Of a stretch of DNA of 64,000 nt, positions 27,670-36,923 are shown piece by piece. The translations under genes were made by a program, and so were the position numbers. Origin of the DNA: Falsigemmobacter faecalis (GTDB lineage: Bacteria > Pseudomonadota > Alphaproteobacteria > Rhodobacterales > Rhodobacteraceae); contig NZ_RRAZ01000004.1 of the NCBI RefSeq assembly GCF_003863335.1, positions 1 to 64,000 on the forward strand, written 5' to 3'. Every line of letters begins with the position of its first letter. The first letter of the stretch is position 1. The notes below the pieces were generated by a model. That model had not been told where the DNA came from, ran no database searches, and saw only the letters and a program-made list of their open reading frames with translations.

Positions 27670-27869
27670 AAGGCCGCAGCTTTCACCACGGCCCGCTCAA
27701 CGCCCGAAAACGGGTGGGGTGTGGGGAGGGTGGTAAACCCTCCCCACCCTTCCTTTTTCAGCGCATCCACAGCCGCCCCATGCAAAAGGCCGCAGCTCTC
27801 GCCACGGCCCGCTCAGCGCCCGAAAACGGGTGGGGCGCGGGGAGGGTGGTAAACCCTCCCCGCACTTCC
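27670..27869. repeat. Two tandem 84-bp repeats with hairpins
   Basis: Copies at 27670-27753 and 27786-27869 (period 116) differ at only a few positions. Each contains a hairpin with GGGGAGGGT and ACCCTCCCC arms around GGTAA. In copy 1 the next base pairs read GTG/CAC, in copy 2 GCG/CGC, so the stem is kept by a compensatory change. The first hairpin is followed by TTCCTTTTT on the plus strand and can terminate the pyrD-arsC transcript. The second can face ychF from the other side. Confidence 0.8.
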
Positions 27870-27875
27870 CTGTTC

Positions 27876-28973
27876 TTATGCGTTGAAAAGGAAATGCAGC
27901 ACGTCGCCGTCCTTCACCTCATAGGTCTTGCCTTCCAGCCGGAACTTGCCGTTTTCACGGGCACCCGCCTCACCATTGCCGGCGATGTAATCGTCATAAG
28001 CGATGGTCTCAGAGCGGATGAAGCCGCGCTCAAAATCGCCGTGGATCACGCCCGCAGCACCCGGCGCCAGGGTGCCTTTGGTGATGGTCCAGGCGCGGGC
28101 CTCTTTCGGGCCGACGGTGAAATAGGTCTGCAGACCCAGCAGCGCATAGCCCGCGCGGATCAGACGGTCGAGACCGGCCTCTTCCAGACCCATTTCGCCC
28201 AGGAATTCTGCCGCATCCTCAGACGGCATCTGCGCCAGCTCTTCTTCGATCCGGGCCGAGATCACCACGGTGCCCGCACCCTGCGCCGCAGCCATGACCG
28301 CCACACGCTCAGATTCGCTGTTGCCGGTTGCGGCCTTCGCCTCTTCGACGTTGCAGACGAAGAGAACCGGCTTTGCGGTCAGCAGCTGCAGCATATCCCA
28401 GGCTTTGCGGTCGTCTTCCGAGATCGCAACCGTGCGCGCAGGCTTGCCGTCTTCCAGCACCTTTTGCGCCAGCGCCAGCAGACGGTCCTGATCGGCGGCC
28501 TCTTTGTCGCCCCCGCGCAGCTTGCGCACCAGATTGGCGCGGCGGCGCTCGATGCTGTCGAGATCGGCCAGCATCAGCTCGGTCTCGATGGTCTCAGCAT
28601 CCGCGACCGGATCGATACGACCCTCAACATGGGTGATATCGCCGTCTTCAAAGCAGCGCAGCACATGCGCAATCGCATCGCATTCGCGGATATTGGCCAG
28701 GAACTGGTTCCCCAGCCCCTCCCCGCGCGAGGCCCCGCGCACGAGACCCGCGATATCGACGAAGGTCATCCGCGCCGGCAGGATCTGTTTCGAGCCTGCA
28801 ATCGCGGCCAGTTTATCAAGACGCGCGTCCGGCACCGAGACCTCTCCGACGTTCGGCTCAATGGTGCAGAACGGGAAATTGGCGGCCTGGGCCGCAGCGG
28901 TGCGCGTCAGCGCGTTGAAAAGCGTGGATTTGCCAACATTCGGCAGACCCACGATGCCCATTTTAAAACCCAT
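27876..28973 (-). CDS. ychF: Ribosome-associated ATPase YchF (OLA1 family)
   Basis: 365 residues, full length. G1 loop GLPNVGKSTLF, G3 FVDIAGLVRGASRGEGLGNQF, and the TGS-like C-terminal domain (TYFTVGPKEARAWTI to the end) are all present. YchF binds ATP rather than GTP and associates with ribosomes, with roles in stress responses. It is the only gene in its transcript here; the 84-bp repeats lie just beyond the stop. Confidence 0.96.
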   Translation of the reverse strand: MGFKMGIVGLPNVGKSTLFNALTRTAAAQAANFPFCTIEPNVGEVSVPDARLDKLAAIAGSKQILPARMTFVDIAGLVRGASRGEGLGNQFLANIRECDAIAHVLRCFEDGDITHVEGRIDPVADAETIETELMLADLDSIERRRANLVRKLRGGDKEAADQDRLLALAQKVLEDGKPARTVAISEDDRKAWDMLQLLTAKPVLFVCNVEEAKAATGNSESERVAVMAAAQGAGTVVISARIEEELAQMPSEDAAEFLGEMGLEEAGLDRLIRAGYALLGLQTYFTVGPKEARAWTITKGTLAPGAAGVIHGDFERGFIRSETIAYDDYIAGNGEAGARENGKFRLEGKTYEVKDGDVLHFLFNA

Positions 28974-29088
28974 GGTTCCCTCCGGAGGCTGGTGTCGGTG
29001 CTGCTTCTAGGGCCTGACCCCAGTGGGATCAAGCGGCGAGACCTCCCGCAGCCCTGCGACAGCTGCGACGAAGCGGCTGAGAGGCCCC

Positions 29089-30218
29089 TCAGACCTGCTG
29101 CGAAGCCGCGCCCGTCCCCCCTTTGTGAGACCAGTCATCGTTCCATTTGCCGTTAAAGAGCAGCCGCGCCGCCGCAGAGCGATCAATCCACACGGCTCCC
29201 TGCCACGAGATCACCAGCGTCAGCGCACAGATCAGCCCGTATTCCAGCACCAGCGGCAGATCGACGGCGAAGAAGGCCACCCCCGGAAGGACGATCAGCG
29301 GCTGATGGATCAGACAGACGCTGAACGACAGATCCGCCGCACGCCGAATGAAGGGATGCGGGCGATCCAGCCAGCGATAAGCCAGCGCAACCAGCAGACG
29401 GGTGACGCAAAGCCCGCTCAGCGCCTGAGCAAGCTTGCGCTGTCCGGCGGGCACCTCCAGCCAATAGGCTGCCATGGCCAGAAGCAGGAATCCGACACCA
29501 AAGATCACCGCCGCGGGTGTCAGACGGCGATAACGCTCAAGAAACACCGGGCTCAGCGCCAGAGCCGCCCCCGGCGCGAAATGCGGCAGATAAACGAAAA
29601 CGCTTTCAAAAGGCTCGCTCAGCCCTTTCGCCAGCAGCCCCTGCGCCACCAGCATGGCGAGGAAGGTCACGACAAAGGGGCGCAGAACGCTTCCGGAGAG
29701 GCCAGGGCACCCCGGCGCCGCGCCAGAGCCTGGACGCCCGGGCGCATGCTCAGGCGCTGTGCCAGCGCCATCAGCAGGATCAGAATCAGCAGCACTTCCA
29801 GAAACCACATATGCTGCAACAATCCGCGTGCCCCGATCGGGCTCAGCGCCGCAATCGCTTCGCCTGAGAAGTCACACCTGCCGTCATGGCAAAGGCCCTG
29901 CAGCCAGACGGTGGAGGTATTGAAGAGAACCCCCGCCGTCACCACCGGCAGCAGAATGCGCATCGCCCGCGTTGCCAGCCATTCCCCCGGCGGCCTGCGG
30001 TTCAAAAGCCAGGCACTGAAAAAGCCGGAGATCACAAAAAACGCCGCCATCCGGAACGCCTGGCTGACAGCCCCGGGCCAGACCTGCCAGGGGCTGCGCC
30101 CGGCCGCGCTGATCAGCCAGTCCAGCGCCGGCGAACAGATCAGCGAAGCGTGGTAGAAAATTCCTGAAAAGAGGCAGAACGCCCTTAAGGCGTCGAGGTA
30201 GTGCAGGCGCGCGTTCAT
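29089..30218 (-). pseudogene. Acyltransferase-3 family membrane protein, frameshifted
   Basis: Two frames together form one acyltransferase-3 (MdoC/OpgC-like) protein of about 375 residues. The first (30218 down to about 29710) gives MNARLHYLDALRAFCLFSGIF and FFVISGFFSAWLL. The second (about 29700 down to 29089) gives RPFVVTFLAMLVAQG, SFSVCLIHQPLIV and the last helices. The join lies near a G/C-rich run at 29690-29715 and fits loss of one base (or gain of two). It could be a real mutation, phase variation or a sequencing error. The likely role is acyl modification of a surface sugar. Confidence 0.8.
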
Positions 30219-30342
30219 CAGAAGCCCTCGCTTGCAGCAACCGCAGGGTCCGGGGACGCGCGGTCACTGACTGGCCAGGACCGGCAGCCTTGCGCCGCCG
30301 GTCGGGGGGCGCCGGACAGGAAGGATCGGGCGGGAGAACAAT

Positions 30343-30348
30343 TTGACA
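30343..30348 (+). promoter_or_regulatory. Possible -35 box for trpA
   Basis: TTGACA matches the sigma70 consensus exactly, 72 bp before the trpA start, but the matching -10 position (30366-30371, CCTTTT) is poor. Offered as a candidate only. Confidence 0.25.
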
Positions 30349-30419
30349 TTTTGAAGCGCCGCTTGCCTTTTCCGCCCCGCTGCCGCATCACCGAAGCGGA
30401 ATTACCGGAGGCCTGACCC

Positions 30420-31211
30420 GTGACCCGTATTGATCAGACATTCGCCCGCCTGCGCGCCGAGGGGCGCAAGGCATTTGTCACCTATATCATGGGCGGCGAT
30501 CCGACCTTTGAGACCTCGCTTGAGGTGATGAAGGGCCTGCCGGGGGCGGGCGTGGATGTGATCGAGCTGGGCATGTGCTTCACCGATCCGATGGCGGATG
30601 GCCCGACCATCCAGGCCGCAGGCCAGCGCGCGCTCGATCACGGGATGAACACCGACCGGGTCTTTGAGATGGCCCGCGCCTTCCGCGCCACGGACGACAG
30701 CACGCCGATCGTGCTGATGGGCTATTACAACCCCGTCTATGCCCGCGGCGTGGACCGTTTTCTGGCTGAGGCGAAGGAGGCCGGGATCGATGGTCTGATC
30801 ATCGTCGATCTGCCGCCCGAGGAAGACAGCGAGCTGTGCCTGCCCGCCCAGGCCGCAGGACTGAACTTTATCCGCCTCGCCACGCCGACGACCGATGCCG
30901 CGCGGCTGCCGCGGGTGCTGCAAAACACCTCCGGCTTTGTCTATTATGTCTCGATCAACGGCATCACCGGCTCTGCGGCGCCGAGTGCCGACAGCGTCGG
31001 CCCGGAAGTCGCCCGCATCAAAGAGGCGACCGATCTGCCGGTGGTGGTGGGCTTTGGCATCTCCACCCCTGAGGGGGCTGAAGTCATGGCCCGCGTCGGC
31101 GATGGCTGCGTGGTGGGCTCTGCCATCGTGAAGCTGATCGGCGAAGGCCGCCCCGTGGCGGAAGTGCTCTCCCGCGTGGCCGCACTGGCCGAGGGCGCGC
31201 ACCGCGGCTGA
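30420..31211 (+). CDS. trpA: Tryptophan synthase alpha subunit
   Basis: 263 residues. Cleaves indole-3-glycerol phosphate to indole and glyceraldehyde-3-phosphate for the beta subunit. Catalytic Glu49 (VIELGMCF) and Asp60 (DPMADGP) fall at the same numbers as in the Salmonella enzyme. [10 protein letters not shown] and [10 protein letters not shown] are the loop and phosphate-binding segments. The GTG start follows GGAGG at 8 bases. trpB is not adjacent; the gene stands alone and ends in a terminator. Confidence 0.96.
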   Translation: MTRIDQTFARLRAEGRKAFVTYIMGGDPTFETSLEVMKGLPGAGVDVIELGMCFTDPMADGPTIQAAGQRALDHGMNTDRVFEMARAFRATDDSTPIVLMGYYNPVYARGVDRFLAEAKEAGIDGLIIVDLPPEEDSELCLPAQAAGLNFIRLATPTTDAARLPRVLQNTSGFVYYVSINGITGSAAPSADSVGPEVARIKEATDLPVVVGFGISTPEGAEVMARVGDGCVVGSAIVKLIGEGRPVAEVLSRVAALAEGAHRG

Positions 31212-31228
31212 GCCGGTTTACAGTCTCT

Positions 31229-31266
31229 GAAACCCCGTCCGGCCCCGCGCCAGGCGGGGTTTTTCT
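31229..31266 (+). terminator. Terminator after trpA
   Basis: AACCCCG (31231-31237) pairs with CGGGGTT (31255-31261), followed by TTTTTCTG. It lies 20 bp past the trpA stop. Confidence 0.8.
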
Positions 31267-31327
31267 GTCTTCAGCCTTTCTTAATTCCGCGCTGCGATGC
31301 TCGGCGGGAAGATGAAAGGACAGCAGT

Positions 31328-31681
31328 GTGCGCAGGATAGCCGCCCCCGGCATCGTGGGGGAAACCGTAACCGAAACCGGTGATCTGACGATCGTCCGCT
31401 GGACCTGGACCGGCGGCGCGCGCTCAGAGGCCGTAACGCTGCCATTCCCGCGCCACGTCGCGGTACAAAGCGGCGCTTTCACCCTCACCACCCCTGAGGG
31501 AGAGCGCCTCCTCAGCGCCAGCGACAGCGCCAGCATTCCGGTGGGCGCGCTCCACCAGCTGCACTGCCGGAGCGCCGGGGTGACGCTTGACGAAGTTGTC
31601 TCTGCCGCCTCCGTGCCCCCCGTCCCTCCCCCGGACGCGGGCCGCAAGCCCCGGCGACGTCGGACGGCGAAGCGCGAATAG
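31328..31681 (+). CDS. Small cupin-like protein, unknown function
   Basis: 117 residues. A beta-rich core reads like the single conserved barrel of small cupins: a VAVQSGAFTLTTPEGERLL segment, then SIPVGALHQLHC with a His in the usual region. The tail is Pro/Arg-rich (DAGRKPRRRRTAKRE). The GTG start at 31328 is preceded by AAAGGA. A cupin assignment is likely but the ligand is unknown; no operon partner. Confidence 0.6.
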   Translation: MRRIAAPGIVGETVTETGDLTIVRWTWTGGARSEAVTLPFPRHVAVQSGAFTLTTPEGERLLSASDSASIPVGALHQLHCRSAGVTLDEVVSAASVPPVPPPDAGRKPRRRRTAKRE

Positions 31682-32735
31682 CCGGATATCAGTGCCGGGG
31701 TCTTGGGTAAGACACCAGGGCTGGAGGGGAAGGTCCTGCGCGGATCGAAGGCTCACCGCCCATGCATACCAGAGCAGCGCTCCGACTGCCGCTGCCACAT
31801 GACAGGAGTGGCAACCGCTTCACTTCGACCGGGCCCTCGCCCCTGTCCACGGGGGATGGCGCGATCATGGTGGCCGATGCCGGAGTGACAGGAGTGACAG
31901 GAGTGACAGGAGTGACAGGAGTGACAGGAGTGACAGGATGATAGCGGCGGCAAAGGGGGTCAACCATCTGCGCCTCACCCCAGGAGCCATGCCACAATGC
32001 CCCGTGACACTGCGCGGCACAGAAGTGAGACGTAATGGCTCTGCGCCAGCAATCTTCGGACGAAAGCGATCGGCTCAGAAGGTCACGGGAAACTGGTCCG
32101 TCCGAAGCCATGCCGGAAGTGCTTCGAGCCTATTCCTGACAGGCTGCCAGTGGACACTCACGACGCCAGCCGACAGCGCGCGGAACTCATTTGCAACGGC
32201 TGACCGGAACCGCATCGCCCCCTCAGGTCTCTCAGGGCGTCGGCCTTTCCATCCACAAAGGGAGGCAGCATCATCCTGACATGGATCCCCCGGCACATAG
32301 CCTGTTGCCCCCTGCGGGTAAGTGAGTCTATCGCCCGGTTCTTCCCGGGGACCACAACCGCATTGAGAGGCCGGATGAGCCTTTTCGCAGGTGCCCGGAT
32401 ACCGCAGCGCAGCCTGAGCCGGCCCTTTGCCCCGACATCACCCATTTTGAGGCGGATGAGGCCGATGTCCCGACTGAAAGCCCAAAATCATCCATGGATC
32501 AGCACCATGCACCGGGCGTTGCCCCTTATTCCCCGCCGCTCTCGGGAGCCGGGCACTCTCTGGCCAGCCGCGATCCCGCGCAAAGCGACGCTTGGCTCCC
32601 TGCATCTGCCCCCCTCAAACCAGACCGATTGCCCCCGGCCCAGCGAACCAAGAGCAGGTGCCAATTGCATCTGCGGGCAAGGAGCGCAGGGCGGGCGACA
32701 GGCAAAAGCCCCATGGCCTGCCGGGGAGCTGTTTA
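31682..32735. other. About 1.05 kb without a supported gene
   Basis: No frame on either strand gives a family resemblance, and open frames are short and unsupported. The stretch contains a 9-bp minisatellite (31882-31935). The many broken frames suggest decayed sequence, perhaps an old mobile element, but unlike the first 3.3 kb I could not identify it. Confidence 0.5.
31882..31935. repeat. 9-bp minisatellite, six perfect copies
   Basis: Six head-to-tail copies of GGAGTGACA with no mismatch, then a truncated seventh. A partly matching sequence (TGACAGGAGTGGC) occurs about 80 bp upstream. The unit is a multiple of three, but no convincing gene covers it. Confidence 0.95.
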
Positions 32736-32761
32736 CAAAACAGGCCCCAAAGGGGCCTGTT
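32736..32761 (-). terminator. Terminator after preA
   Basis: 10-bp stem AACAGGCCCC (32739-32748) with GGGGCCTGTT (32752-32761) around AAA. On the minus strand it is followed by TTTG. It lies 31 bp beyond the preA stop. Confidence 0.85.
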
Positions 32762-32791
32762 CTATCGCGCGCCGCGCCTAAACCAAAAATC

Positions 32792-34090
32792 TCACTCAGC
32801 GGCGGTGGCTGAGGGGTTGTTCGGATGCTCGGTCCAATTGCTATAGGGCACCACATTGCGACCGGTGCGCGGATCGAGCGTGCCGAGCGGCAGCTCCTCC
32901 ATGGTGATGCAGTTCTCGACCGGGCAGACGTTGACGCAAAGGTTGCAGGCGACGCATTCGGCGTCATTCACCTCAAAGACCCGGCCCGGCTTCATCAGGA
33001 TGGCCTGGTGGCTGGTGTCCTCGCAGGCGGCATAACAGCGACCGCATTTGATACAGTCGTCCTGGCTGATCCGCGCCTTGGTGACATAATTCAGGTTCAG
33101 ATGCTGCCATTCGACGAAATTCGGCACCGCGCGTCCGACCAGATCATCCAGCCGCATCTCTTTCTCGTCAAGGTATTGCGAAAGACCGGAAATCATCTCC
33201 TGCACAACCTTGAAGCCATAGGTCATCGCCGCCGTGCAGACCTGCACATTGCCCGCGCCCATGGCGAGAAACTCGGCCGCATCGCGCCAGGTGGTCACGC
33301 CGCCGATGCCGGAAATCGGCAGGCTCCGGGTCTCATCATGACGGGCGATCTCGCCCACCATATTCAACGCCATGGGCTTAACGGCAGGGCCGCAAAGGCC
33401 GCCGTGGCTGCCCTTGCCGTCGATCATCGGGAAGGGAGAGAAGTTGTCCAGATCGACATTGGTGATCGATTTCACCGTGTTGATCAGGCTGACCGCATCA
33501 GCGCCGCCGCGATGCGCCGCCACGGCCGGGGGCAGGATCGAGGTGACATTCGGGGTCAGCTTCACGATGCAGGGCATCCGCGAATATTGCTTCACCCAGC
33601 GGGTGACCATTTCGATATATTCCGGCACCTGACCCACGGCAGATCCCATGCCGCGCTCGGCCATGCCATGCGGGCAGCCGAAGTTCAGCTCAACGCCGTC
33701 AGCCTCGGTATCCTCAATCGCCTTCAGGATATTTTTCCAGCTGTCCTCATCACAGGGCACCATCAGCGAGATGACCAGCGCGCGGTCGCGCCACTTGCGC
33801 TTGACCTCTTTGATCTCGCGCAGGTTCACCTCCAGCGGGCGGTCGGTGATCAGCTCGATGTTATTCAGCGCCAGCAGGCGGCGGTCCGCGCCCCAGACCG
33901 CGCCATAGCGCGGCCCCGAGACATTGACCACCGGCGGCCCTTCGGAGCCGAGGGTCTTCCAGACCACCCCGCCCCAGCCCGCCTCATAGGCGCGCTCGAC
34001 GTTATACTTCTTATCCGTCGGCGGCGCCGAGGCCAGCCAGAAGGGATTGGGGGATTTGATCCCGATGAAATTCGACGTGAGATCGGCCAC
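32792..34090 (-). CDS. preA: NAD-dependent dihydropyrimidine dehydrogenase, PreA subunit
   Basis: 432 residues. With PreT it reduces uracil and thymine to the dihydro forms. An FMN-binding TIM barrel (to about residue 320) contains the active-site region NFGCPHGMAERGMG. The C-terminal ferredoxin domain has two 4Fe-4S motifs, CIKCGRCYAAC and CVACNLCVNVCP. It is the last gene of preT-dedA-preA on the minus strand, 100 bp after dedA. Confidence 0.95.
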   Translation of the reverse strand: MADLTSNFIGIKSPNPFWLASAPPTDKKYNVERAYEAGWGGVVWKTLGSEGPPVVNVSGPRYGAVWGADRRLLALNNIELITDRPLEVNLREIKEVKRKWRDRALVISLMVPCDEDSWKNILKAIEDTEADGVELNFGCPHGMAERGMGSAVGQVPEYIEMVTRWVKQYSRMPCIVKLTPNVTSILPPAVAAHRGGADAVSLINTVKSITNVDLDNFSPFPMIDGKGSHGGLCGPAVKPMALNMVGEIARHDETRSLPISGIGGVTTWRDAAEFLAMGAGNVQVCTAAMTYGFKVVQEMISGLSQYLDEKEMRLDDLVGRAVPNFVEWQHLNLNYVTKARISQDDCIKCGRCYAACEDTSHQAILMKPGRVFEVNDAECVACNLCVNVCPVENCITMEELPLGTLDPRTGRNVVPYSNWTEHPNNPSATAAE

Positions 34091-34190
34091 GGCTGTCCTC
34101 CCGCTTGAGGTTAATGGCGAATGGCAAAAGAAAAGGCGCGCCTCTTTGCAGAGGCACGCCGATGAAATTCTGTCGAAAAGGGTCGGTCGG

Positions 34191-34730
34191 TCAGCGACCG
34201 GTCAGACGTTCCCAGATCCACCAGGCCGCATTGCCGCCCAGCTCGCCCGATTTCGGCACGAAGTAGGCCCAGGCGATGCAGCCGATCACATTGACCACCA
34301 GGAAAAGCGCCACATTCATCCGCGCGATCCCGGCCATCAGAAAGACCACCGCGCGCAGCGGGCCAAAGAAATGCCCGATCAGCACGGTGATGATGCCGTA
34401 TTTCGCAAAGACTTTTGACGCCTGGCCCACCAGTTGCGGATAGCGGTTCATCGGCCACCAGCCCATGATGGTCGGGCCAAACCGCCAGCCCAGCAGATAG
34501 GAGATGGTCGAGCCGAGCATCGCCCCGATGCTGCCCCCGATCCAGATCGGCGTGAAGTCGAGCGCGCCGGTCGCCACCACCGCGCCGACCCCGATCAGGA
34601 TCGCCGTTGAGGGAATGAGGATCGAGGCAAGCGCCAGGGTTTCGGCGAAGGCGAAGATAAAGGCAATCGGGCCAGCCCAGTCGCGATTGTCGCGCACGAA
34701 CTGGATGGCAGTCTCGACGAGGGCTTCCAA
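34191..34730 (-). CDS. DedA-family (VTT domain) membrane protein
   Basis: 179 residues with about five hydrophobic segments. Conserved marks are FAFAETLALASILIPSTAIL, GGSIGAMLGSTISYLLGWRFG and the FGPLRAVVFLMAG arginine segment. DedA proteins are linked to lipid flipping and to membrane potential. It sits between preT and preA on the same strand (90 and 100 bp gaps), an unusual partner for pyrimidine catabolism; whether it is functionally linked is open. Confidence 0.9.
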   Translation of the reverse strand: MEALVETAIQFVRDNRDWAGPIAFIFAFAETLALASILIPSTAILIGVGAVVATGALDFTPIWIGGSIGAMLGSTISYLLGWRFGPTIMGWWPMNRYPQLVGQASKVFAKYGIITVLIGHFFGPLRAVVFLMAGIARMNVALFLVVNVIGCIAWAYFVPKSGELGGNAAWWIWERLTGR

Positions 34731-34820
34731 AAGCGGGTCTCCGGATGATGGACAGGGGCCGCGCCGGAGCGCCGCCTCTGTCGTCTACAAATCCAAAGCC
34801 CCCCCTGCAAGCCATTGGCG

Positions 34821-36125
34821 TCAGGCCCCGCTCAGTTCGCTGTGAATGGCCTCAGCGGCATCGCGCCCCTCCGCCACGGCGGTGACGGTCAGATCTTCCC
34901 CGCCGGCCGCACAATCGCCCCCCGCCCAGACCCGGGCCATGGGGCGCTGCGCCATTTTCGCGCCTTCCGCCTGAAGGCCCGGCGGCAGCGCGCCCAGGCG
35001 CTGGCCGATGGCTTTGAAGACCTGATCGGCCTTCAGGGTGAAAGTCTCAGCCCCCGGCCTGCCGTCTTCGGTATAGGCAAAGGTCACGCTGCTGACCCGG
35101 CCCGCGCCTTCGATCTTCACCGGGGCCGCGCCATAGATGATCTTCACGCCGGTCTGCGCGGCGTGGTCCTGCTCATATTCACTGGCGCTCATGCGGTCTT
35201 TGCCACGGCGATAGACCATGGTGACGTTTTCCGCGCCAAGCAGCTTTGACTGCACAGCCGCATCCACCGCCGTCATGCCGCCGCCGATCACCACCACATC
35301 GCGCCCGACGGCCACCGAGGTGAAGTCGGACTGCCGCAGCCCGGCGATGAAATCGACGGCATCCTGCACGCCGTTTAACTCCTCCCCTTCCAGCAGCAGC
35401 GCGTTGACGCCGGAAAGACCGATCCCAAGGAAAACGGCGTCATATTGCGACTGCAGATCTGCAAGGGTGACATTTTCGCCTAAGGATTGCCCGGTGCGGA
35501 TCTCAATGCCGCCGATCTGCAGCAGCCAGTCCACTTCGGCCTGGGCAAAGCCCTGGGTCGCCTTATAGGCCGCGATGCCATATTCATTGAGGCCCCCGGC
35601 TTTCGCGCGGCGCTCATAGATGACGACATCGTGACCCTTCATCGCCAGGCGATGCGCGCAGGACAGACCCGCCGGGCCCGCCCCCACCACAGCCACGCGC
35701 TTTCCGGTCGATGCCGCGCGGGTATAGGGGTGGGGATTCTCCATGGCGACGCCGGTGGCATAGCGCTGAAGCCGCCCGATCTCGACGGGCTTGCCCTCCG
35801 CCACCTCCCGCACACAGACCTCTTCGCAGAGCGTCTCTGTGGGGCAGACGCGGGCGCAGATGCCGCCAAGGATATTCTGATCCCAGATGGTTCTGGCCGC
35901 CGCCTCCGGGGTTCCGGTGGCGATCTGGCGGATGAAAAGCGGAATGTCGATCGAGGTCGGACAGGCCGTCATGCAGGGCGCATCATGGCAAAAATAACAC
36001 CGATCCGCCGCCACACGCGCTTCATGCGCGTCAAAAGGCGGCTCGATGTCGTCAAAATTCGTCGCAATCTGATCGGCGGGCAGACGCCCCGGAACGATAC
36101 CGGGGGTGAGCTGGCTGTAAGACAA
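34821..36125 (-). CDS. preT: NAD-dependent dihydropyrimidine dehydrogenase, PreT subunit
   Basis: 434 residues, homologous to the small subunit of glutamate synthase and to the N-terminal part of mammalian DPD. The N-terminal Fe-S domain shows CYFCHDAPCMTACPTSIDIP and CARVCPTETLCEEVC. FAD-binding VAVVGAGPAGLSCA and NAD-binding VVVIGGGMTAVDAA follow, and the C terminus has VWAGGDCAAG. It passes electrons from NADH to PreA. First gene of the unit. Confidence 0.95.
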   Translation of the reverse strand: MSYSQLTPGIVPGRLPADQIATNFDDIEPPFDAHEARVAADRCYFCHDAPCMTACPTSIDIPLFIRQIATGTPEAAARTIWDQNILGGICARVCPTETLCEEVCVREVAEGKPVEIGRLQRYATGVAMENPHPYTRAASTGKRVAVVGAGPAGLSCAHRLAMKGHDVVIYERRAKAGGLNEYGIAAYKATQGFAQAEVDWLLQIGGIEIRTGQSLGENVTLADLQSQYDAVFLGIGLSGVNALLLEGEELNGVQDAVDFIAGLRQSDFTSVAVGRDVVVIGGGMTAVDAAVQSKLLGAENVTMVYRRGKDRMSASEYEQDHAAQTGVKIIYGAAPVKIEGAGRVSSVTFAYTEDGRPGAETFTLKADQVFKAIGQRLGALPPGLQAEGAKMAQRPMARVWAGGDCAAGGEDLTVTAVAEGRDAAEAIHSELSGA

Positions 36126-36424
36126 GCGGGCCTCCCTTAGGCGGTATTCTCAATGTCAGTCGGTAGACTCAGGCTGACACAGGTCCGATTTTTATCAAGC
36201 GGTAAATTTTCACCGCAGCGTTTTTCCGGGCGCTGAGGCCCCTCCCGCGCAGCTTCTGCCTGAAGGAGAGGCATCGCAGCGCTTTTCCTTGCGACACTGA
36301 AGGCGTATATAGTCCCGCAGGCCCGTTCGTCGGGCAGAAGAATGAACCGGGGCGCGAGCCCCCGACTGGCTCCCCCGCGTGACAGCGCGACGCCGGTCTG
36401 GCGCGGAACCTGATCGAGGACGGC

Positions 36425-36913
36425 ATGAGCAAAAACAATCACGAAGCCGATGTGGCTTTCATCCAGGCACTCGCAGAGCTGCTGAACCGTAACGAGCTGA
36501 CCGAGCTTTCGGTAAAGCGCGAATATGGCGAAGACGACAGCCTTGACGTGCGCGTTGTGAAACAGGCGACCGTCGTGCAGGCAGCGCCCGTGACCTATGC
36601 GGCAGCCCCCGCAGCCGCCGCTCCGGCAGCCGCCGCAGCCCCGGCCGCCGCCGCGATCCCGGAAGATCCGGCGCAGCACCCGGGCGCGGTCACCTCGCCC
36701 ATGGTCGGCACGGCTTATCTGGCCGCCGAGCCGGGTGCGGCTCCCTTCGTTTCGGTCGGCGCGCAGGTCTCGGAAGGCCAGACGCTGATGATCATCGAAG
36801 CGATGAAGACCATGAACCACATCCCGGCGCCGAAATCGGGCACCGTGAAGCGCATCGTGGTCACTGACGGCACGCCGGTTGAATTCGGCGCGCCGCTGAT
36901 GATCATCGAGTGA
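36425..36913 (+). CDS. accB: Biotin carboxyl carrier protein of acetyl-CoA carboxylase
   Basis: 162 residues. An N-terminal dimerisation region, an Ala/Pro-rich linker (about residues 57-80), and a biotinyl domain with the biotin Lys in [12 protein letters not shown]. It carries carboxybiotin between AccC and the carboxyltransferase in fatty-acid synthesis. It is the first gene of accB-accC-aat with 10 bp to accC. About 300 bp upstream separate it from preT, transcribed the other way; the promoter should be there but is not obvious. Confidence 0.96.
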   Translation: MSKNNHEADVAFIQALAELLNRNELTELSVKREYGEDDSLDVRVVKQATVVQAAPVTYAAAPAAAAPAAAAAPAAAAIPEDPAQHPGAVTSPMVGTAYLAAEPGAAPFVSVGAQVSEGQTLMIIEAMKTMNHIPAPKSGTVKRIVVTDGTPVEFGAPLMIIE

Positions 36914-36923
36914 GGTCAAAGGC

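Noticed and set aside
27670-27869. CRISPR-like direct repeats
   Set aside because: Only two copies of 84 bp with a 32-bp gap, internal hairpins and no cas genes; an intergenic repeat instead.
27714-29156. 480-codon open frame on the plus strand
   Set aside because: Antisense to ychF, which is complete and conserved.
29660-29720. Programmed ribosomal frameshift in the acyltransferase
   Set aside because: No slippery heptamer or downstream structure stands out, and the family normally uses a single frame; mutation or sequence error is simpler.
31882-31935. CRISPR or coding collagen-like repeat
   Set aside because: The 9-bp units abut with no spacers, and the frame giving Gly-Val-Thr repeats is short, lacks a supported start and has no neighbouring coding signal.
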